From NCBI GenBank assembly GCA_002423435.1, contig DIWE01000015.1, forward strand, positions 1 to 54,086: a DNA stretch of 54,086 nt, in the 5' to 3' direction. Source of the stretch: Clostridiales bacterium UBA6114 (lineage in GTDB: Bacteria > Bacillota > Clostridia > Oscillospirales > Butyricicoccaceae). Positions within the stretch are counted from its first letter, which is position 1; the number at the start of each line of letters is the position of its first letter. Under the pieces are notes generated by a model. The model was not told the DNA's origin, did no database searches, and saw only the letters and a list, made by a program, of their open reading frames with translations. Shown here piece by piece: positions 7,488 through 15,055 of this stretch. A program made the translations under genes and the position numbers.

Positions 7488-8459
7488 ATGAAAGAATACA
7501 CGTTGGAAATTCATAATCTTGCGGTGGAATACCGAACCGACGACGGTCTGGTCAAAGCCGTCAACGGGATGGACATTCTGCTCGAAAAGGGGAAAACCCT
7601 CGGCCTGGTCGGCGAAACCGGAGCGGGGAAGACAACGGCGGCGCTGTCGATCCTCCGCCTGATCCAAAGCCCGCCCGGCGTGACAAGGTCGGGTTCGATC
7701 AGGCTGGGCGGCAGGGATATATTCGCCTGCTCCAGGGCGGAGATGGAAAAAATGCGCGGTTCGGCCGTTTCGATGATATTTCAGGACCCCATGACCTCGC
7801 TGGACCCCGTTATGACGGTGGGGGACCAGATCGCGGAGGTGTTTATCACCCATCAGGGGATCGGCAGCGGGGAGGCGGAGCAAAAGGCGCATGAGATGCT
7901 CGAGCTTGTGGGAATCCCGGGGAACCGCGGCAAAGAATATCCGCACCAGTTTTCCGGAGGAATGAAACAGCGCGTGGTCATCGCCATGGCGCTCGCCTGC
8001 CGCCCGCAGCTTTTGATTGCCGACGAGCCCACCACCGCGCTGGACGTGACCATTCAGGCGCAGGTACTGATGCTGATGAAGGAGCTCAAAACGAAATACG
8101 ATATGTCGATGCTGATGATCACCCACGATCTCGGGATTGTGGCCGAGGTGTGCGACGAGGTCGCGGTGATTTACGCCGGCAGGGTGGTCGAGTACGGTAC
8201 GCTGGAGGACATCTTCGAGGCTACCCGGCATCCTTATACCGAGGGGCTGTTCCGCTCCCTGCCCAACATCCAGAACCGCACGAGCAAGCTCAGGCCCATC
8301 CGGGGACTGATGCCCGATCCGGCCAATCTCCCGAAGGGATGTCCGTTTCATCCGCGCTGCGACCATGCGCTGCCGGAATGCACGACCGAGGTGCCCGAAC
8401 AGACCTGGCTGAGCGAAACGCACTATGTCAGGTGCCTGCTGTGCCGCAAGGAGGGGTGA
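7488..8459 (+). CDS. Peptide ABC transporter ATPase, DppD type
   Basis: A 323-residue nucleotide-binding subunit of the transporter. It shows Walker A GETGAGKTT, Q-loop MIFQDPMTSLDP, signature FSGGMKQRV, Walker B LLIADEPTTALD, the H-loop ITHDLG and the C-terminal oligopeptide-type extension with four-cysteine segment CPFHPRCDHALPEC. Clusters of this type in DppD/OppD homologues often bind an iron-sulfur centre. The ATG at 7488 fits the family start MKEYTLEIHNL; upstream in-frame codons belong to the RNA leader. It pairs with the next ATPase. Confidence 0.93.
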   Translation: MKEYTLEIHNLAVEYRTDDGLVKAVNGMDILLEKGKTLGLVGETGAGKTTAALSILRLIQSPPGVTRSGSIRLGGRDIFACSRAEMEKMRGSAVSMIFQDPMTSLDPVMTVGDQIAEVFITHQGIGSGEAEQKAHEMLELVGIPGNRGKEYPHQFSGGMKQRVVIAMALACRPQLLIADEPTTALDVTIQAQVLMLMKELKTKYDMSMLMITHDLGIVAEVCDEVAVIYAGRVVEYGTLEDIFEATRHPYTEGLFRSLPNIQNRTSKLRPIRGLMPDPANLPKGCPFHPRCDHALPECTTEVPEQTWLSETHYVRCLLCRKEG

Positions 8460-8462
8460 ACA

Positions 8463-9413
8463 ATGCCGAATACTCCGCTTTTGGAAGTCAAAAACTTAAA
8501 AAAGTATTTTAAAACGCCGAAAGGGCTGCTGCACGCCGTCGACGACGTATCCTTCTCCATCGGGCGCGGAAAAACCCTCGGAATCGTAGGGGAATCGGGC
8601 TGCGGCAAGTCGACCACCGGCAGGGTGATCCTCCGGCTGCTTCCCGCGACGTCGGGGCAGGTCATCTTCGAAGGACAGGACATTCTCAAAATCGGCGAGG
8701 AGGAGATGCGGAAAAAGCGCTGCGACATGCAGATTATTTTTCAGGACCCCTTTTCGTCGCTCAACCCCCGGAAGACCGTCAGCGCGACCATCGGGGAGCC
8801 GCTGGCCTTAAACGGCATCATCAAAGACCGCAAAAAGCGGGAAGCCCGCGTCCGGGAGCTGATGGAGACGGTGGGGCTGGCCGAGCGGCTGGTCAACACC
8901 TATCCCCATGAGCTGGACGGAGGGCGCCGCCAGCGGGTGGGAATCGCGCGGGCGCTGGCGCTCAATCCCAAATTTATCGTCTGCGACGAACCGGTTTCGG
9001 CCCTCGATGTCTCGATTCAGGCGCAAATCTTAAACCTGATGAAGGAACTGCAGGAAAACCTGGGCCTGACCTATATTTTCATCACGCACAACCTGTCGGT
9101 GGTCAACCATTTTTCCGACGATATCGCAGTGATGTATCTTGGGCGGCTCATTGAAAAAGCGCCGGCAGAAGAGCTGTTTGCCCACCCGCTGCATCCCTAT
9201 ACCCAGGCGCTCTTGTCCGCGATCCCGGTCCCCAGCTTAAAAAATCGCAAGCCCATGGCGCTGCTCAAGGGTGAAATCACGTCGCCCGTGAACCCAAAGC
9301 CGATCTGCCGCTTTGCCAACCGGTGCGACCGGGCTTATCCCCTCTGCACCGAGTGCGAGCCGGCGCTGCGCGATGTCGGCAGCCAGCACTACGTCGCCTG
9401 CCGTATGCTCTAG
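8463..9413 (+). CDS. Peptide ABC transporter ATPase, DppF type
   Basis: A 316-residue second ATPase, starting four bases after the first one's stop. It has Walker A GESGCGKST, Q-loop IIFQDPFSSLNP, Walker B FIVCDEPVSALD, H-loop ITHNLS and a C-terminal region with CRFANRCDRAYPLC. The signature reads LDGGRRQRV in place of the common LSGGQRQRV, so the serine that contacts ATP across the dimer is Asp. In asymmetric transporters one of the two ATP sites can be degenerate, which may apply here. It is the last gene of the sigma-54 operon, followed by a terminator. Confidence 0.92.
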   Translation: MPNTPLLEVKNLKKYFKTPKGLLHAVDDVSFSIGRGKTLGIVGESGCGKSTTGRVILRLLPATSGQVIFEGQDILKIGEEEMRKKRCDMQIIFQDPFSSLNPRKTVSATIGEPLALNGIIKDRKKREARVRELMETVGLAERLVNTYPHELDGGRRQRVGIARALALNPKFIVCDEPVSALDVSIQAQILNLMKELQENLGLTYIFITHNLSVVNHFSDDIAVMYLGRLIEKAPAEELFAHPLHPYTQALLSAIPVPSLKNRKPMALLKGEITSPVNPKPICRFANRCDRAYPLCTECEPALRDVGSQHYVACRML

Positions 9414-9433
9414 TAATCCCGCTTCTGAAATCC

Positions 9434-9492
9434 GGGCTGAATCGGCAAAACCCGCATAACAAAGGGTTTCCGCTGGTTCAGCCCTGTTTTTA
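9434..9492 (+). terminator. Terminator of the peptide transporter operon
   Basis: GGGCTGAA (9434-9441) pairs with TTCAGCCC (9477-9484), with an inner stem AAACCC/GGGTTT, followed by TGTTTTTAT. It lies 20 bases after the last ATPase gene. Confidence 0.8.
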
Positions 9493-9674
9493 TAGGCAGG
9501 TTAAATATTCGATCGCATGCGATATAAAATTGTAAAAAACTTGAAAAAATGTTAAAAAAATAATATAATTACACTAACAATTTTTGGAATTTAATACAAT
9601 GTGCCCACAGACAGTCGGAAAATGTGGAATCCTTCCGCTTGATTAAAGATATAAATGGTAAAATATCGAAAAAC
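9493..9674. other. AT-rich gap without a gene
   Basis: Between the operon terminator and the collagen gene's terminator I find no credible gene. The stretch is rich in A and T with runs such as TTAAAAAAATAATATAATTACA, but both flanking genes converge here, so no promoter is needed. Confidence 0.5.
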
Positions 9675-9711
9675 GAAAAGGGAAAAGCGGAAATTCCGCT
9701 GTCCCCTTTTC
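9675..9711 (-). terminator. Terminator of the collagen-like protein gene
   Basis: On the minus strand AAAAGGG/CCCTTTT and AGCGGAA/TTCCGCT form a stem with an internal loop, followed by a T-rich run. It sits about 30 bases beyond the stop codon at 9741. Confidence 0.7.
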
Positions 9712-9740
9712 TGAAACCCTGTTGATTGGTTTTTTGAAGA

Positions 9741-11189
9741 TCAGGTCAACCGATTGATCGACCAGACGATTCCCGGCGCGCCTGCACCGCCCAGATCCAG
9801 AGGGATGGTCAGCCCGTTTGCTTCGTAGAAAAGGCCGATAACGTCTCCCGTCGTCAATTCCACTTCGCCGCTTAAAGTGACTGTGCCGTTTCCCAATATT
9901 GCCCGCAGCGTCAGCACAAGCGCAACGTTTACATTCAGTAAAGGAAACAGCCCGCTTATAAGATCGGTTACAGCCGGCGAGGTTCTCCGGACAACGAAAG
10001 CGGGATCAATTCCGGCGCTTAAAGATATAGTTACCGCGGCGGTAGTCGAGTAATTGATTGTGGCCGTAATCAAATAAACACCGGTATCGGGAACGGTATA
10101 ATTGCCTGTTGCCGGATCAAAACTTGCGCCGGCAAAATAAGGGGAGGTCACGGTCCAACCGGTTAACTGCGTACCTGTGGCGGCCGATATGGCCGGCAGG
10201 AATGCAGCGAAGCCTTCGCCCAGTACAACGCCGCCCGTGGCACCGGTAGCGCCGGTATCGCCCGTGGCACCGGTATCACCCGTGGCGCCTGTATCACCCG
10301 TAGCACCTGTAGCGCCTGTATCACCCGTGGCTCCCGTGGCGCCTGTATCACCCGTAGCACCTGTAGCGCCCGTAGCACCTGTAGCGCCCGTAGCACCTGT
10401 AGCGCCCGTAGCACCTGTAGCGCCCGTAGCACCTGTAGCGCCTGTAGCGCCTGTAGCGCCTGTAGCACCTGTAGCGCCTGTAGCGCCTGTAGCACCTGTA
10501 GAGCCGGTATCACCCGTGGCTCCCGTGGCGCCGGTATCACCTGTGGCTCCCGTGGCGCCGGTATCACCTGTGGCTCCCGTGGCGCCGGTATCACCTGTGG
10601 CTCCCGTGGCGCCGGTATCACCTGTATCACCGGTAGCGCCGGTAGCGCCGGTAGCGCCGGTATCACCTGTGGCTCCTGTAGCACCCGTAGTACCCGTGGC
10701 TCCTGCAGCACCTGTATCGCCCGTAGTGCCGGTGGCTCCTGTGTCACCCGTAGCCCCGGTTGGTCCCGTGGGTCCGGTGCCTGCAATGTCGTCTTCAATT
10801 ACTACCAACGTAGCTTTAACAGGAGCAATCGTTGAATAGTAAAAGAGATCCGAACTTGCGTTTATCAATGAAACCGTAGTGAAAGCGAATATTACATCAA
10901 TGATCCCCACTCCGACAACTTCAGAAGTTTTAATAGGTGAATTGCCTTCAAGCAAGTCGCCCTGGGAAGAAGACAGCGCGAATACCGCCCCATTGGTCGA
11001 CGGGGAGGACTGCGCTGCGACCCACCATTCCAAAGCGTATCTTCCCGGTTCGTTAAAAGTGATTACGCCTGTAATACTGTTATAGCTGATGTTGCCGGAG
11101 GAATAAACCACTGTATCAAAGATCACATTGCCTGCGGCGGCTACCATTCCCGATGCCAAACGTTCTATTTGCAATGCGATATTGCTCAT
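9741..11189 (-). CDS. Collagen-like (BclA-type) protein with flanking beta-rich domains
   Basis: The 482-residue product has three parts. Residues 1-136 form a beta-rich domain (begins MSNIALQIERLASG). Residues 137-320 are about 61 Gly-X-Thr triplets, mostly GAT and GDT, able to form a collagen triple helix. Residues 321-482 form a second beta-rich domain resembling BclA C-terminal or C1q/TNF-like jelly rolls (TGVYLITATINYS, GDVIGLFYEANG). Such proteins usually make filaments on the exosporium of spores. There is no signal peptide, as is common for proteins assembled in the mother cell. AGGAGG fixes the ATG at 11189. A collagen stretch between two globular domains differs from the usual BclA plan. 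No sporulation promoter could be assigned with confidence. Confidence 0.85.
   Translation of the reverse strand: MSNIALQIERLASGMVAAAGNVIFDTVVYSSGNISYNSITGVITFNEPGRYALEWWVAAQSSPSTNGAVFALSSSQGDLLEGNSPIKTSEVVGVGIIDVIFAFTTVSLINASSDLFYYSTIAPVKATLVVIEDDIAGTGPTGPTGATGDTGATGTTGDTGAAGATGTTGATGATGDTGATGATGATGDTGDTGATGATGDTGATGATGDTGATGATGDTGATGATGDTGSTGATGATGATGATGATGATGATGATGATGATGATGATGATGATGATGATGDTGATGATGDTGATGATGDTGATGDTGATGDTGATGATGGVVLGEGFAAFLPAISAATGTQLTGWTVTSPYFAGASFDPATGNYTVPDTGVYLITATINYSTTAAVTISLSAGIDPAFVVRRTSPAVTDLISGLFPLLNVNVALVLTLRAILGNGTVTLSGEVELTTGDVIGLFYEANGLTIPLDLGGAGAPGIVWSINRLT
10230..10781 (-). repeat. Gly-X-Thr coding repeat tract
   Basis: Near-perfect 9-base units encode GAT/GDT triplets. 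The tract lacks stop codons in other frames, which creates long spurious frames on both strands. Repeat number is likely to vary between strains by slippage or recombination. Thr in the third position may be glycosylated, as in known exosporium collagens; that is inference. Confidence 0.9.
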
Positions 11190-11504
11190 GCTGTGCCTCC
11201 TAAAAATTTTTTGCAACTGTTTGTCTTTTGGACTTGCAGATAAGATGCGAGAGCTTGCGGACCGCCGATTTTGTATTTTTATCTTATTGCCTCTTATGCT
11301 TTATGCCTAAGCGTGCAGATCATTTCATACTATGCTGTTTTATCTGGGGGTGTACTTGGGGTAAATCCGGCAGATTTGTTTTTCCGTACATTTTTCGCCG
11401 GTTTTGATTTGGCCAGCGGATATTAAATCGGATGACGGCGGTGTAATTGTCTGATAAAATGGAATAAGCCGGCTCAGACTGTAGACAAAGTAGGCGCTTA
11501 CGTC
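11190..11504. other. Gap upstream of the collagen gene
   Basis: The first part of the 610-base gap between the collagen gene and the PucR gene contains the collagen gene's 5' region (ribosome site AGGAGG at 11196-11201) and no convincing gene. An 85-codon minus-strand frame at 11340-11597 lacks a ribosome site and crosses the palindromes, so I do not call it. Confidence 0.5.
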
Positions 11505-11552
11505 TTTTTTGAAAAAATGTGTTGCGCTTCGCGTGACCATTTTTTCAAAAAA
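11505..11552. repeat. Large A/T palindrome
   Basis: Perfect 15-base arms (TTTTTTGAAAAAATG, 11505-11519, and its complement, 11538-11552) enclose an 18-base loop that itself holds GCG-CTT-CGC. It could act as a bidirectional terminator or be a small repeat element. Confidence 0.6.
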
Positions 11553-11631
11553 CCGAATCAATTTGTTTTTTTGGCAATTCATTTGCCGAAAAAACACCTC
11601 GACCCGCGCTAAACGGGCGCGAAACCGGGGG

Positions 11632-11743
11632 TATTTCGGCCCGGGATCTTCGATTTCGGGCCGAATATCCAGGGGGTATCGGATACCCCCTGGAAGAGTG
11701 TCGACTTTGTCGACACTCTCAGCCGGGTATTAAATACCCGGCT
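11632..11743. repeat. Four tandem perfect or near-perfect hairpins
   Basis: Four hairpins lie almost end to end: 11632-11667 (TATT-CGGCCCG arms), 11669-11693 (CCAGGGGGTATC arms), 11695-11719 (AGAGTGTCGAC arms, TTT loop) and 11721-11743 (AGCCGGGTATT arms). Each has arms of 11-12 bases and spacers of one base. They end 56 bases before the PucR regulator gene. This is not a standard terminator, because T tracts are missing. It may be a leader, a recombination substrate or a palindromic repeat family. Confidence 0.65.
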
Positions 11744-11799
11744 CGGCTCTTCATATTTTCCGGAATGGGCTGCGGAAATTAAAAAGGAAGGGAAGAAAA

Positions 11800-13374
11800 A
11801 TGGCGTTGACGGTACGGGAAATGCTTCAAATGGAAGAAATGCGCGGTTATGAGATCATCTCCGGAGGCGGCGGACTCGACCGGGAAGTTGTAACGGTAAG
11901 CGTCATGGACGCCCCGGATATTTTCCAGTGGCTCAGGGGCGGCGAGCTGGTGCTGACCTCGGGCTACACAATCAAGGACGAGCCGGAGTCCATCGCCGGG
12001 CTGATCGAAAAGATCGATCGGGCCGGCGCGGCGGCCCTGTTTATCAAAATGGGCAGGTTTATCGAAAAGCTGCCCCGGGATGTCATCGATATTTCAAACG
12101 AGCTCCGTTTTCCGATCATCTTCATGCCGTTTGACCGTGCGTTTATCGACGTCATTAATCCGGTGTTGTCGAGGCTTGTCTGGACCCAGTCCGAAATCAT
12201 CAGGCATTCCGTCAGCATCCATCAGGCGTTCGTGGACATTGCCCTGCACGACAAAGACATAAGCGAGGTCGTCGCCGCTCTGCAAAAGCTCTTAAAAAGA
12301 GACGCCGTTTTCTTCGACACAATGTTTGACCGGATTTTTGCTCCCGACGGCGTTGCACTGAGCGAAAACTTCAGGCAGTGTTTTTTAACGGAATACACCT
12401 GCATCCCGGTCGAGTCGGACAAGGTCCCGTACGGTTTTTTCGTCCTTCTTGAAAAAAACAGCAAAATCGACGAATACGACCGGATCACGCTGGAACACGC
12501 GGCCACCTACACCAAGCTTATCATGCAGAAAAAACTGTCGAACATGCAGGTCGAAAAACGGTACCGCGATCAGTTTGTGCAGGACATTATTCTGAGCAAT
12601 ATCAAAAGCGATCTGGAAATGTCCCAGAGGAGCAGGCTGTTCGGCAGGGAGTTAAACGGCGATTACTGCGTTTTCATAGTCGATATCGATCATTTCAAGC
12701 TGAAATTTGCAAGCCTCCCGCAGGCAAAAAGCGGCGAAAAGCTCAACAGGATGGCAAACAGCATCTTTGACGCCGCGCTGGGAGTCTTTAAGGCGGAGGG
12801 CTTTTCCGTTTTTTATACATTTTTCAGCGACCACGCCGTCTTTATTCTGTACGAAATCAGCAAGGGGATGAAGGGCAGAATCGATGCCTGCATCGGACAT
12901 ATCCATCGCACGGCCCGTGAAAAATTCGCCTGCACCGTCACGATAGCAGCCGGCGGTACGGAAAAAGACAAAATGAATATCAGCAAAAGCTTTCAGGAGG
13001 CGAAACGGGCGATAAAGATCGCACGGCTTGTCTACGGCGAGGGGAGCACGGCTTTCTATGACAATCTCGGCATTTATAAGCTCCTCGACCAGATGAAAGA
13101 AACCCCCGGTGTCGATTCCTTTTACCGGGACAGCCTCGACCGGCTGTTTGAATACGACAAGGACAAAAACGGAGGGCTGATCCAAACGCTGACCGCGCTG
13201 ATCGACAACAACTGGAACTTAAAGCAGACCGCGAAATCATGCTTTTTCCATTATAATACGGTAAAATACCGCTATCATAAAATAGAGGAAATCCTGGGAA
13301 AGGACTTAAGCTGCACCTCCGAAAGGCTGAACCTGGAACTGGCCGTCAGGCTGTTTCAGATGTCGGAGCCGTAA
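11800..13374 (+). CDS. PucR-family transcriptional regulator
   Basis: A 524-residue regulator with the PucR N-terminal sensing domain (MALTVREMLQMEEMRGYEIISG, then DAPDIFQWLRGGELVLTSGY and FKM/PII segments, residues 1-130), a central GGDEF-like region and a C-terminal helix-turn-helix (NNWNLKQTAKSCFFHYNTVKYRYHKIEEILG, about 465-500) typical of the family. PucR proteins control purine, hydantoin or amino acid breakdown genes. Ribosome site GGAAGGGAAG precedes the ATG. It stands alone, with a terminator after it, and probably controls the catabolic operon from 14297. The signal molecule is unknown. Confidence 0.88.
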   Translation: MALTVREMLQMEEMRGYEIISGGGGLDREVVTVSVMDAPDIFQWLRGGELVLTSGYTIKDEPESIAGLIEKIDRAGAAALFIKMGRFIEKLPRDVIDISNELRFPIIFMPFDRAFIDVINPVLSRLVWTQSEIIRHSVSIHQAFVDIALHDKDISEVVAALQKLLKRDAVFFDTMFDRIFAPDGVALSENFRQCFLTEYTCIPVESDKVPYGFFVLLEKNSKIDEYDRITLEHAATYTKLIMQKKLSNMQVEKRYRDQFVQDIILSNIKSDLEMSQRSRLFGRELNGDYCVFIVDIDHFKLKFASLPQAKSGEKLNRMANSIFDAALGVFKAEGFSVFYTFFSDHAVFILYEISKGMKGRIDACIGHIHRTAREKFACTVTIAAGGTEKDKMNISKSFQEAKRAIKIARLVYGEGSTAFYDNLGIYKLLDQMKETPGVDSFYRDSLDRLFEYDKDKNGGLIQTLTALIDNNWNLKQTAKSCFFHYNTVKYRYHKIEEILGKDLSCTSERLNLELAVRLFQMSEP

Positions 13375-13493
13375 GTATATATCCGAAGTACAAATTTACC
13401 GCGTTTGTTTTGGTCTTCGAATACATTTACTTTTTTCTCCCATACGGTAGAATATCAATAAAAAGATATGAATTCCGCTCAGCCGGGACAATG

Positions 13494-13530
13494 AGGTCAA
13501 ATCCGTTTTAAAGCGGGTTTGACCTTTTTA
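13494..13530 (+). terminator. Terminator after the PucR gene
   Basis: AGGTCAAATCCG pairs with CGGGTTTGACCT across a short loop and is followed by TTTTTACG. The preceding 120 bases contain no gene. Confidence 0.75.
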
Positions 13531-13618
13531 CGTTTTTGGCGGGACATACTGTATATATGCCCCGCCGCGTGCCGGCCCGCCCGGAAAATGCAAAGCCGGC
13601 GGCCGAAAACCCGGTGCT

Positions 13619-14200
13619 TTATTCATGCCCGTCCGGGAAATAACGTGTGCCGTATTGCTCCCTGTGGATCAGTTCTTTTACGGGGACGCGCTGTCGCCGG
13701 GGCGTCTTCTTCGCCTCATAGCCGATCGGGATCAGGGCAACCGGCGTCACGTTTTTTGGCAGAGAGAGCACCCGGCGCAGCTCCTCCGTGCGGAAACCGC
13801 ACATATAGCAGCCGGAAAGCCCAAGCTCCACCGCGCCTAAGAGGATGTTTTCCACGGCGGCGGAGCAGTCGAGATACTTGATTTGCTCGAAGATCGAGGT
13901 CTTTCCATAGCGCCCGCCGATTTTTTCCTCATCCGCGCAGACCGCGATCGTCACGGGGGCGGTCAGCATCCAATCCTGGTGAATATTGCTGTCCTCGCTG
14001 TTTGAGAAAAAGGTCGTCCCGCAAATGCGCTTTAACTGTTCCCGGTCCCGGATCACGATAAATTCCCACGGGCGGAGATTCCCGGCGGAAGGTGCGCTGT
14101 GCGCCCATTCCAAAAGTGTCAAAACCTGCTCGTCGGTGACCTCCCTGTCGGTATACTGCCTCACGCTCTGCCGCAAAGCCACGATGTCCTGAAATTTCAT
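13619..14200 (-). CDS. Nitroreductase family protein
   Basis: A 193-residue FMN-dependent oxidoreductase of the nitroreductase fold. It has the family start MKFQDIVALRQSVRQYTDREV, followed by LEWAHSAPSAGNLRPWEFIV, a central region ending in DCSAAVENILLGAVELGLSGCYMCG and the closing LPIGYEAK-like LIPIGYEAKKTPRR. These enzymes reduce nitro compounds, quinones or other acceptors with NAD(P)H. AAAGGAG precedes the ATG. The gene is divergent from the catabolic operon with a gap of about 96 bases, so the promoters may overlap. Its link to that pathway is unclear. Confidence 0.87.
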   Translation of the reverse strand: MKFQDIVALRQSVRQYTDREVTDEQVLTLLEWAHSAPSAGNLRPWEFIVIRDREQLKRICGTTFFSNSEDSNIHQDWMLTAPVTIAVCADEEKIGGRYGKTSIFEQIKYLDCSAAVENILLGAVELGLSGCYMCGFRTEELRRVLSLPKNVTPVALIPIGYEAKKTPRRQRVPVKELIHREQYGTRYFPDGHE

Positions 14201-14296
14201 TTTACCGGCTCCTTTCTGTTTTTACCCATTATATCAGACCGTTTGAATACCAAAAAGATGCACGGCAAAAAATATTAAGTTTAGGGGGAATCCGCT

Positions 14297-15019
14297 ATGA
14301 AGCTTCTTTACCTGATACCCGGCAACGTAAGAGAGGGCGGCCTTGGGATCGAAGAAATGAAGCGCAGGGAGCAGATCCTGAGGCAGCACGCGTATCCCGG
14401 CACACAGGTCGATCTCATTGACGTGCCCTCGGGTCCGGCCTCCATTGAATCGATGTATGAGGAGGCGCTGGCGGTCCCGGGCCTTGTGTCCGCGATCGTG
14501 CAGGCGGAAAAGGACGGATACGACGGGGTTATCGTCGGCTGCTACGGCGACCCCGGCCTTTACGCCGCGAGGGAAATGGTCAAAATCCCGGTGGTCGGGC
14601 CGGGCGAGACCTCCGCCATGCTCGCCGCCATGCTGGGACACCATTTTTCCATCGTCACCGTGACCGATTCGATTGTCGGAGCGCTTGAGCTCCTGGTATT
14701 AAGCGCCGGAGTCGACCGAAAGCTCGCTTCCGTCCGGGCGATCAACGTGTCGGTTCTCGATATCGGGAAAAATCCGGGAATCGTAAAAGAGCGCGCCCTG
14801 GCCGAAGCCAGGGCGGCGCGGGACGTCGACCGCGCCGACTGCATCGTCCTGGGCTGCATGTCCATGGCCTTTGCCGGAGTCGACCGGGAGCTTTCCGCCG
14901 AGCTCGGCATTCCGGTCGTAAATCCGGCGCTTACCGCTCTCAAAATGCTGGAAAGCCTGGTTTCCGCAGGCCTGTCCCACAGCAAAAAGGCGTTTCAGAC
15001 ACCGCCAAAGCTGCTTTGA
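14297..15019 (+). CDS. Asp/Glu/hydantoin racemase family protein
   Basis: This 240-residue protein belongs to the cofactor-free racemases using two cysteines. The two expected sites are GVIVGCYGDPGL (first half) and CIVLGCMSMAFAG (second half), and the start KLLYLIPGNVREGG fits hydantoin racemase relatives. It would interconvert D and L forms of a hydantoin or amino acid derivative. TTTAGGGGG precedes the ATG. It is the first gene of a seven-gene operon that ends with an N-carbamoyl amino acid hydrolase-like enzyme, which supports a hydantoin or ureido-acid role. No hydantoinase of the usual type is next to it. Confidence 0.85.
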   Translation: MKLLYLIPGNVREGGLGIEEMKRREQILRQHAYPGTQVDLIDVPSGPASIESMYEEALAVPGLVSAIVQAEKDGYDGVIVGCYGDPGLYAAREMVKIPVVGPGETSAMLAAMLGHHFSIVTVTDSIVGALELLVLSAGVDRKLASVRAINVSVLDIGKNPGIVKERALAEARAARDVDRADCIVLGCMSMAFAGVDRELSAELGIPVVNPALTALKMLESLVSAGLSHSKKAFQTPPKLL

Positions 15020-15055
15020 ACGCCTTAATATATAATGAATGAGGAGGTCATAAAA

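Noticed and set aside
7414..7491. 25-codon leader peptide ending on the dppD start (ATGA), with a similar frame in copy 1
   Set aside because: Differences between the two copies are almost all amino acid-changing, copy 1's frame runs on past the dppB start, and no ribosome site precedes either; nucleotide pairing explains the conservation better. Kept only as part of the RNA element.
10163..10839. Long open frames in both directions rich in Ala-Pro-Val or Gln-Ala-Leu repeats
   Set aside because: They are shadows of the Gly-X-Thr coding tract, which lacks stops in several frames; they have no ribosome sites.
11340..11597. 85-codon minus-strand frame in the gap before the PucR gene
   Set aside because: No ribosome site and part of it lies in a perfect palindrome; it looks like chance.
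11632..11743. CRISPR array
   Set aside because: The units are four different palindromes, not one direct repeat with unique spacers, and no cas genes are present.
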